A stretch of DNA of 6,038 nucleotides from Candidatus Altimarinota bacterium. GTDB lineage: Bacteria > Patescibacteriota > Gracilibacteria > BD1-5 > UBA6164. The notes beneath the pieces were generated by a model, which worked only from the letters and a program-made list of their open reading frames with translations, was not told the DNA's origin and searched no databases. Both the position numbers and the translations under genes were made by a program. Position 1 is the stretch's first letter; every line of letters begins with the position of its first letter. Shown piece by piece: positions 1 through 6,038 of this stretch. Location of the stretch: positions 1-6,038 of the forward strand of contig JAMOTX010000060.1 in the NCBI GenBank assembly GCA_027062145.1. The letters run 5' to 3'.

Positions 1-718
1 TATCAGTTGTATTTGAACAATTGATATTAGTATGACTTGAACAGCTTGTTTTTCAATAAACGGCATCAACTAATTTTTTAGATACTTTAATTACAACAAA
101 TCACATAATAGCATACAATACTGACATTTTTCATGACTTAGCTTGTTCTTCATCTCAGTTAGCTGTAACTATTCTAAAGAATGCATATATCATTATAAAT
201 ATAAATATAAAACTTGCTGATGTTTCAAGTAATGATATAAATGGTTGAATAATTATATCTATAAAGTTAGTAGCTAGTTCAATATTTACATCTTTATCAA
301 ATAGAATTGATATTAAGTAATAAGCTATTTGAGTTACCATTATTCAAATTGATATCCATATTACTCATTTTTTAAAGTTTGATGAAGCTTCTTCAGTTTT
401 TTCAGAAAATAATAATTTTATAACTAATACTAGGAAATATACTCATGCAATCATAAAAAATAAATTTTTCAAATCACGAGCTATTCTTATAAGAGTATTA
501 TATATTCACTCTTGTCCTCATTTTGCAACTGTAAAATCAGTAGTTGCATTTTTTAAATTTTTTAATGCATTATTATTCTCTAATGATTGATTAGTTCATT
601 CGTCAGCTCAAGTTGTTAAATTTGAAGTTTCAGAATCAACAATTGCGTAAGTATTACTCGCTATAAATGGAGAAAAAATTAAAATGAATATGAAAAGTAT
701 TTTAGTCAAAAATTTCAT
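1..718 (-). CDS. Multi-pass membrane protein, T4SS-associated (VirB6/TrbL-like or pilin-like), 3' end outside window
   Basis: The gene starts with ATG at 716-718 and is still open at the window edge, giving 239 residues. An in-frame TAA lies four codons upstream and no other ATG intervenes. It has 11 in-frame TGA codons read as glycine. Residues 1-25 form a signal peptide (MKFLTKILF, hydrophobic core, then NTYA). A polar, Asn/Thr-rich segment follows to about residue 80. Hydrophobic membrane segments lie near 86-104, 118-139, 165-184 and 199-213. The segment at 152-164 is also hydrophobic. The visible end holds two cysteines (226, 234) after a YGKTS stretch. It lies directly downstream of the VirD4/TraG-like ATPase on the same strand. 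Small multi-pass proteins beside such ATPases are typical of CPR type IV secretion-like loci, which is the basis for the inferred role as a membrane channel or pilus component. I do not recognise a specific family, so the VirB6/TrbL comparison rests on topology and context only. Confidence 0.72.
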
Positions 719-748
719 AAGTTTTATTTATTAGTTAATATTTATATT

Positions 749-777
749 ATTTTAACATATTTATTAATATAAAACAA
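749..777 (-). promoter_or_regulatory. Candidate promoter for the membrane protein gene
   Basis: On the minus strand TTGTTT (772-777) is followed after 17 bases by TAAAAT (749-754), about 30 bases before the ATG at 718. The -35 element overlaps the T-tract of the upstream terminator. This would let the second gene be transcribed despite that terminator. The background is extremely AT-rich, so chance matches are likely. No Shine-Dalgarno sequence is visible before the ATG. Confidence 0.3.
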
Positions 778-805
778 AAAAAGTACACTATAAAGTGTAC
801 TTTTA
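776..805 (-). terminator. Intrinsic terminator at the end of the ATPase gene
   Basis: Inverted repeat with an 11-bp stem (779-789 pairing with 794-804, core AGTACACT/AGTGTACT) and a 4-base loop. On the minus strand it is followed by a run of seven T (complement of 776-782). The stem begins inside the TAA stop codon of the ATPase gene (803-805). The long T-tract lies on the minus-strand side, so it fits termination of the ATPase transcript. On the plus strand the run is only four T. Confidence 0.8.
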
Positions 806-3604
806 ATCTTCAGGACTTATTCATAACCTTGCTTCTATTTCCATATCAACATATTTTTTCTTTCTTCAATATTTTTTTCTTGAGTATTCTTTTATAATTG
901 AAGCGATTTTTTTATTTTGATATTCATTATCCCAAATTGTTTTTAAATCAAATACTCTACTAGAGGCATTATCAATGTTTAATTTACAATAAGTTGTGAA
1001 ATTGGCAATTCAAATAATATCTTGTTGTGACAATAATGGAGCATATTCTTTTTCCATATACTCGGCATCATCAGCACCTACTTTAAAACTCATAATTGTT
1101 CAGGCATTACCAAAAACTGCTTCTTTAATTGTTGGTTTTCAATCTTTAGATTGACCTCAAATTTGTGCAATAAATTGGTGAGCCATAATTAATGCAAGCT
1201 TATATTTTCTGGCTTCTGATAATATTTCTCAAAAAGTATCTGTTGCAAAGTTTTGAAACTCATCAACATATAAAAAGAAATCTTTTCTATCTTCTTGAGC
1301 CATATCAGCTCTACCCATAGCTGCCATATTAATTTTAGATACAAATATTAATCAAAGTAATTGAGCATTTAATGATCAAATTTTACCTTTTGATAAATTA
1401 ACTAATAGTACTTTCTGATTATCCATAATCTCTCTTATATTAAAAGCAGATTTTGGTTGTCAGATAATATTTCTAATTGTTGTGTTTGTAATAAATGGAC
1501 CAAATTTAGATGTAAAATAAGGTATCATTTCTTGTTTTTCTCTATCTCATGTATTTGCATATTCATGATCCCAAAATGATTTTACTACAGGATTTTTTAC
1601 TTTAGATGATTTATATTTCATAAATGCATCATCTACAAAAAGTCTAGGAACATCAATAAGAGTTCAACCATCTTCTATATCTTCCATTAATGTTAAACAT
1701 CAATTTCTAAAGTAATGTTGAATTCTTGGACCAAATACTTCATCACCAAATATTTTAATAAAAATTTCAGTAGCATCCATCGCAGCTCTATCCATTTCTC
1801 TTTTTCTAGTTTCTGGATCAGTAGAAGTTATTTCAAGCATATTAAGTCACATTGGTCTTTCTGTATCTGATGGATCAAATATAGTAATATCTTTAGCTCT
1901 TTCTTTAGGAGCGAATTCTAATACATCTTCGACTAAATCTCCATGTGGATCAATTATACATAATCAATCACCATTCCGAAGATCTTGTCTGGCTAGGTAT
2001 CAAATAAATACAGATTTACCTCAACCAGATTTTCAAATAACATATTGATGTCTACCTCTATCTTTTTTATTAAAATATATAGGTGTTTTTTTATTTCTAT
2101 ATTCATTCCATCCCATAAGAACTCAATCTTTATAAACAGGGAATCATCCTAATTTTCTATGAACTTTTTTAATTTCATAGATAATATTTCAATTTGTATC
2201 TTTTTTTCAGGTATCCACTTTCTCTTCTAATATAGTAGGAGTTTTTGGGAATTTAAGATTATGAGGAATTGGTAATTTTTTATATTCTAGCCAATTTATA
2301 ATTGGTGATCTATTATAATTTATATCAGGCATATGATATAAAGTAGATATTTCATCAATAGATAAATAAGATATGTCTTGAAAAAATCAAACAAGTTTAT
2401 ATTTAAATGCAAAATATCTTAATGGAGTAAAAATAAAAGGAAGAGCATCTTCTCTTACTTGAGGATTATCCAAAGAGTTATTATATTCATCTGTATATAT
2501 AGATGCTGCAGCAACTATTGCATGAACTCAATCTTCAGCATTTTGATGAGTTTTACTACTTACTAGTATTCTTATTGAAGCTGTAAAAAAAGGTTGTCAG
2601 GCAGCTTCTCACATAATTTTTTGTGCTTCGGTTTCAGCTTGATTAAATATTTTATATGCATCTCATTCACTTGCTCAAGGGGCACTATTTCATGAATCAA
2701 CCATGTCTTCAGGTCATTCAATTATTGCAACTATTGGATTCCACAACCATCCTAATAAACTAAAAGGATTTTTCTTTTTCTTTTTATATTGTCATTTTGC
2801 TACTAAACTAGCAGCTTTTTTGGCTTTTTTATTAAAATTAAATTCAGGTTTAATAACCATTTGAAAAACAGCTTTATCTTCTTTGTTTAATCATCAAAAC
2901 ACATTAGTTAAATTATTTAAAGGATCATCTTCTAAATATTTATAAGTTCTAATTGGATATACATCATCTTTTTCTTTTCAAAGTGATGCTCATCTCATAG
3001 AGTAACCTTTTGGTTTGATTTTAATATAATCTTTTTTATCTACTTCAACTATTTCAGCATCATTATATACTGATGTTAAATGTTGAGATACTAGATTAAC
3101 ATATGTTTTATAAGTAACTATATAAAAACTTACTTCTCAATCTTCATATACAAGCTCTAATGATATTTTAGAATGTTTAAAAATTAGATTTAAAAAAGTA
3201 TCTCTTAATCACGCTTCTGCTAATTTATGAATAGCTTTATAAAACATATTCATCATTCAAATTTTTTCTTTGAAATCTTTTTTAGTTTCTTTTTCTTTAT
3301 CTAATTTTGAATCCGCTCTTGGAACTGTTACTTTTAAATATCTAAGATTTTTTGAATAAAATAATTCAAATAGAAAACGCATTATTTTAACAAAAAGTAT
3401 AAATCATAATATTCATCATAATATATATATAGACCAAATCCCTAATTTTTCTCACATATCAGTGATTGATTCAATAACTGATGGCTCATTACCATTTGTA
3501 GTTTTAGTAATTGTTTCAGTAGTTTTAGACGTATTTAATGCTCAAGCAAAACTTAGGTTTACTTGATAAAAAAATCAGATTATTATAAAAATTAATTTTT
3601 TCAT
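803..3604 (-). CDS. VirD4/TraG-type type IV secretion-like coupling ATPase (TraM-recognition domain)
   Basis: Membrane-anchored ATPase of 933 residues, likely powering transfer of protein or DNA across the envelope. The ATG at 3602-3604 is preceded directly by an in-frame TAA, so no longer start exists. It reads through about 44 TGA codons as glycine and stops at TAA 803-805. Topology follows VirD4: a signal-like first segment (1-20), a short Thr-rich loop, then a second membrane segment (about 54-72), then cytoplasm. Residues 90-500 match no nucleotide-binding fold; parts (LRYLKVTVPRAD, VSFYIVTYKTYV, NDAEIVEVD) recall the N-terminal domain seen in CPR homologues (DUF8128-type, from memory). 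The motor follows: Walker A GKSGGGKS at 524-531, IIDPHGD with Asp552 (equivalent to DPKGE of VirD4), GLNMLE, Walker B LYVDEFQNF with Asp781-Glu782, then SEARKY and a sensor-like AHQF (His809-Gln810). That C-terminal block is the TraM-recognition/TraG-D signature. VirB4-like or FtsK-like roles are less likely. The transported substrate is unknown. Confidence 0.9.
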
Positions 3605-3671
3605 TTATTTTTTGTTATATTTAATCTATATTATTTTATCACAATATTATTACTTATAAAAATATAATAGA

Positions 3672-3701
3672 TTGACAAAAATACATATATATAACTAATA
3701 A
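3672..3701 (+). promoter_or_regulatory. Candidate upstream promoter for lysS
   Basis: A perfect consensus -35 TTGACA (3672-3677) is followed after 18 bases by TAATAA (3696-3701), which is only a partial -10 match. If used, it would give lysS a leader of about 95 bases. I saw no riboswitch or T-box-like structure in that leader. It lies in the region that must also hold the promoter of the divergent ATPase gene. For that gene I could not single out a convincing site. Confidence 0.35.
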
Positions 3702-3744
3702 TGAAATAATATATTAAAACTATTATATTTTTAGCTATATTATC

Positions 3745-3772
3745 TTGCATTTAGAGGCTTTATGAGTATAAA
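3745..3772 (+). promoter_or_regulatory. Candidate proximal promoter for the lysS operon
   Basis: TTGCAT (3745-3750) and TATAAA (3767-3772) are separated by 16 bases, with a spacer that is less AT-rich than its surroundings (TTAGAGGCTTTATGAG). This would place the transcript start near 3779, about 25 bases before the lysS ATG, with no room for a Shine-Dalgarno sequence; none is visible. Both hexamers depart from consensus at one or two positions. Confidence 0.42.
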
Positions 3773-3805
3773 AAGAGAAGTAATTATATTATAAAATTAT
3801 ATTAA

Positions 3806-5404
3806 ATGGATTATTCAAAAGAGTCTATAGATAGACAACAAAAAATACAAAACATGAAAGAGGCTGGAGTCATTTGTTATGCAAATAATTTTAGGGGAAA
3901 ACAAGATATAAAAAAAATAAGAGAAACTTCTGAGAGTGAATATAAAGATGTTACTTTTTTGATGGAAAATTGATCAGTTAAAACTTTTAAAACTGCGGGG
4001 AGAATTATAAGTAGTAGAGGTATGGGTAAACTTACTTTTGCTAAACTAAGAGATAATACTTGAGATATTCAAGTATGTTTTATGAGGGATAAAGTAGATT
4101 TTAATACAGGTAAAAAAATAGTATCTGAATTAGAAATAGGAGGAGAATTAAAATCTGCTTATAAAATAGCTGAAAAATTTTGCCAAGTATGAGATTATGT
4201 TGGTATAGAGTGAGAGTTATTTTTAACTAAACATGGAGAATTAACTATTTTTGTTAAAGAATTTCAAGTTTTATCAAAAGCTGTAAGACCTCTTCCTGAA
4301 AAATTTCACGGAGTTCAAGATAAAGAAACTATTTATAGACAAAGATATCTTGATTTAATAATGAATAATGAATCTTTTGACAGATTTAAATTTAGAAGTG
4401 AATTTGTGAAAGCTATTAGAGAATTTTATTGGAAACAAGATTTTATTGAAATAGAAACACCAGTTTTAGGTAATTCAGCTTCATGAGCAGCAGCTCAACC
4501 TTTTATTACTCATCATAATGATTTTGATGAAGATTATTTTTTAAGAATTGCTCCAGAAACTGCTCTTAAGAAAGCTACTGTAGGTAGATTTGAAAGAGTT
4601 TTTGAAATAGGAAAAAATTATAGAAATGAATGATCTGATCCTTCTCATATGCAAGAATTTACAGCTGTAGAACATTATGCTGCATGGTGGAATTTTGAAG
4701 ATAATATGAAATTCACAGAAGATATGTTTGATTACATATTTGAAACTATGAATTTAGATAGGGAGGTAAAAATTAAAGATAAAGAAGGAGTAGAAAAAGT
4801 AGTAAGTTTTAAAACTCCTTTTCAAAGAATAGATTATATCGCTTGAGTAAAAGAAAAATCAGGTATTGATATTTCGAAATATGTTGCTTGAGATGAAGAA
4901 AAATTAAGAAAAGATATTATTGCTGCGTGACATAAATGGGAATGAATGAATAAGCAAGCTACAGCTACAATGATTGATTATTTATATAAAAAAGTATTAA
5001 GACCAAGTATTGTTTGACCTGCTTTTGTTTATAATTATCCAAAAACAATGCAGCCATTAGCTAGAGCTAGTGATAATAATGAAAATATAGTAGAACAATT
5101 TCAGCTTGTTTTAAATGGTTGGGAAGTTTTAAAAGCATATTCAGAATTAGTTGATCCAAAAGTTCAACAAGAAAAATTTGATGAACAATCAGGTGCAATT
5201 GAAATGTGAGATGAAGAAGCAACTTCAGGAGATGATGATTTTGTACTTGCTATGGAATATTGAATGCCTTGTCAATCATGATGGGGGATGGGTATTGATA
5301 GAATAGTTTCACTTCTTACTGAACAAGAAAATTTAAGAGATGTTGTATTATTTCCTCTTATGAAATCAGAAAAGAAAAATAACGAAGAAAAAAATGAAAA
5401 ATAA
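3806..5404 (+). CDS. lysS: Lysyl-tRNA synthetase, class II
   Basis: Cytoplasmic enzyme that charges tRNA-Lys with lysine using ATP; complete at 532 residues, slightly longer than the usual ~490-510. The ATG at 3806 follows directly on an in-frame TAA, fixing the start. Fourteen TGA codons (residues 56, 86, 129, 136, 227, 276, 348, 362, 375, 380, 404, 468, 486, 492) are read as glycine. The N-terminal OB-fold (about 55-165) shows TAGRIISSRGMGKLTF and LRDNTGDIQVCF. The catalytic core shows motif 1 (IEIETPVL, Pro219), GAAAQPFITHHND, motif 2 (FERVFEIGKNYRNEG, Arg273 to Gly276) and motif 3 (AMEYGMP, then GMGIDR with Arg499). The lysine-specific stretches PLARAS, NGWEVLKAYSEL and DPKVQQEKF are clear, and RDVVLFPLMKSE closes the domain before a charged Lys/Glu/Asn tail. 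The motif 2 loop reads SDPSHMQEFT instead of the common SxRHNPEFT. It overlaps the following HAD gene by 11 bases. Asparaginyl- or aspartyl-tRNA synthetase is excluded by the lysine-type motifs. Confidence 0.96.
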
Positions 5405-5978
5405 TATTATATGAGTTGATTTAGATGAAGTATTAGCTGAATCAATAGATCAAGTATTAAAAGATAATGATTGAAAAATATGAGATTTAATAATAGATAA
5501 AAAAGATATTACTAATTACTATGTTCATAATATTGATGGAACAAATTTAGATTTACATTCAGCAATTGATTTATTTAGGCAAACTTTTATTAAAGATATA
5601 GATTTATGTATTTCTCCAGTTCTTTGAGCTGTTGAAAAACTTTCTATGTTAAAGGAAAAAGGTTATAAAATAGCTATTGTTACAGCACGTAATGAGGATT
5701 TTGATATTTATACTGAAAAATGGATAGAAAAGCATTTTCCAAATTTAATAGATAGTATACATTATTGTACTGATACAAACGATGTATCTATTCCAAAATC
5801 AAAAGTATGTTTAGAACATTGAATTACATGTTTTATCGAGGATAATTATTTTTATGCTAATGATATTGCAAAAGCAGGGATTAAAACTTATTTACTTGAA
5901 AAACCATGGAATAATTTTCATGATGAATATCATGAAAATATTGTAAAAATAAATACTTGGGAAGAGTTTATGAAATAA
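5394..5978 (+). CDS. HAD-superfamily hydrolase, 5'(3')-deoxyribonucleotidase/YqfW-like
   Basis: A 194-residue single-domain phosphatase, probably soluble and acting on a phosphorylated small molecule such as a nucleotide. All four HAD motifs are visible. Motif I is VDLDEVLAES with nucleophile Asp9 and acid/base Asp11. Motif II is IVTARN with Thr97. The motif III lysine is Lys135 or Lys137, in IPKSKVCLEHG. Motif IV is CFIEDN with Glu149-Asp150. Motif spacing, the TEKWIEKHFP segment and overall size recall the NT5C/COG5663 (YqfW) group; substrate specificity cannot be read from sequence. Five TGA codons (residues 7, 27, 30, 78, 143) are read as glycine. The first lies two positions before the catalytic aspartate, on strand beta-1. 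The ATG sits inside the 3' end of lysS, preceded by a purine-rich GAAGAA stretch, so translation is probably coupled to lysS. It ends in TAA within the left arm of a terminator. Its pairing with lysS has no obvious metabolic logic and may be lineage-specific. Confidence 0.85.
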
Positions 5979-6014
5979 AAAAACAGATTATTATTATCTG
6001 TTTTTTTATTTTTT
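5977..6014 (+). terminator. Intrinsic terminator of the lysS operon, probably bidirectional
   Basis: A 12-bp stem pairs 5977-5988 (A-run then CAGAT) with 5996-6007 (ATCTG then seven T) around a 7-base loop. A further T-rich stretch runs to 6014. The left arm begins within the TAA stop of the HAD gene. The A-run and T-run are symmetrical, so the same hairpin could also end a transcript arriving from the right on the minus strand. Confidence 0.85.
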
Positions 6015-6038
6015 AATAAATTTATTTAAAAAATCAAC
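6006..6038 (-). CDS. Possible 3' end of a convergent gene entering from the right edge
   Basis: On the minus strand, bases 6038-6009 read as ten open codons (VDFLNKFIKK) and then TAA at 6006-6008, which abuts the shared hairpin. The Lys-rich end and the position of the stop relative to the terminator match the way the two other genes in this window end in terminators. Ten codons of AT-rich sequence can be open by chance, so this is only a suggestion. Sequence beyond 6038 would settle it. Confidence 0.3.
   Translation of the reverse strand, partial: VDFLNKFIKK

Noticed and set aside
155..340. A stand-alone 61-residue membrane ORF on the minus strand
   Set aside because: It is part of the larger membrane protein gene. 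The flanking TGA codons are in frame with continuing hydrophobic, protein-like sequence on both sides, including a signal peptide at the start.
1..3604. Conjugative plasmid or integrative element
   Set aside because: Only a coupling-type ATPase and one membrane protein are visible. There is no relaxase, integrase, attachment repeat or transfer origin, and the neighbouring operon is housekeeping.
3605..3805. tRNA, T-box or other structured RNA ahead of lysS
   Set aside because: No cloverleaf, conserved T-box sequence or stable GC-containing stem was found. The region is nearly all A and T apart from short promoter-like segments.
4649..4846. A stand-alone 65-residue forward ORF
   Set aside because: It is an internal slice of lysS bounded by TGA codons. 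Motif 2 lies immediately upstream in the same frame, and the synthetase continues downstream.
803..5404. Decayed pseudogenes full of stop codons
   Set aside because: Only TGA interrupts the frames. TAA and TAG are absent over 933 and 532 codons, and all catalytic motifs are intact, which decay would not produce.
3806..5404. Mycoplasma-type code with UGA as tryptophan
   Set aside because: TGA falls on invariant glycines of class II motifs 2 and 3 and on the P-loop glycine. Tryptophan there would destroy the sites, and TGG is used normally for tryptophan.
1..6038. CRISPR array or insertion sequence
   Set aside because: No regularly spaced repeats, terminal inverted repeats or transposase frames were seen on either strand.

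Overview
This window is strongly AT-rich bacterial DNA that can only be read if UGA is a sense codon. All four substantial genes are cut into pieces by TGA under the standard code. They become long, collinear proteins when TGA is read as glycine, with TGA at glycines that are essential in known families: the first glycine of an ATPase P-loop, and the glycines of class II synthetase motifs 2 and 3. UGG still encodes tryptophan, and the three visible complete genes end in TAA. UGA=Gly (translation table 25) is known from the candidate phyla Absconditabacteria (SR1) and Gracilibacteria, so the source is most likely one of these small-genome, host-dependent or predatory Patescibacteria/CPR bacteria. 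The sequence does not say which.

Left half (1-3604, minus strand): a membrane secretion-type locus. The first gene transcribed is a 933-residue VirD4/TraG-type ATPase (803-3604) with two N-terminal membrane segments, a long unassigned middle and a C-terminal motor domain. It ends in an intrinsic terminator that overlaps its stop codon. About 85 bases further on, a second gene (718 to beyond base 1, incomplete) encodes a secreted or inner-membrane protein with a signal peptide and about four further membrane segments. Together they look like parts of the type IV secretion-like apparatus common in CPR bacteria. No relaxase, integrase or other sign of a mobile element is present.

Centre (3605-3805): a 200-base divergent intergenic region, very AT-rich, with two candidate forward promoters.

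Right half (3806-5978, plus strand): a two-gene operon. It consists of a complete class II lysyl-tRNA synthetase (lysS, 532 aa, 14 in-frame UGA) and an 11-base-overlapping HAD-family phosphatase resembling 5'-deoxynucleotidases (194 aa). A strong hairpin terminator follows at once. Its symmetry, and a short open frame entering from the right edge on the minus strand, suggest a convergent neighbour sharing it.

The most unusual feature is the recoding. The share of glycines written as UGA differs between genes: 11 of 12 in the membrane protein, about 44 of 64 in the ATPase, 14 of 35 in lysS. No wholly new system is demonstrated, but the secretion locus in a recoded, probably epibiotic bacterium is the part that merits follow-up.
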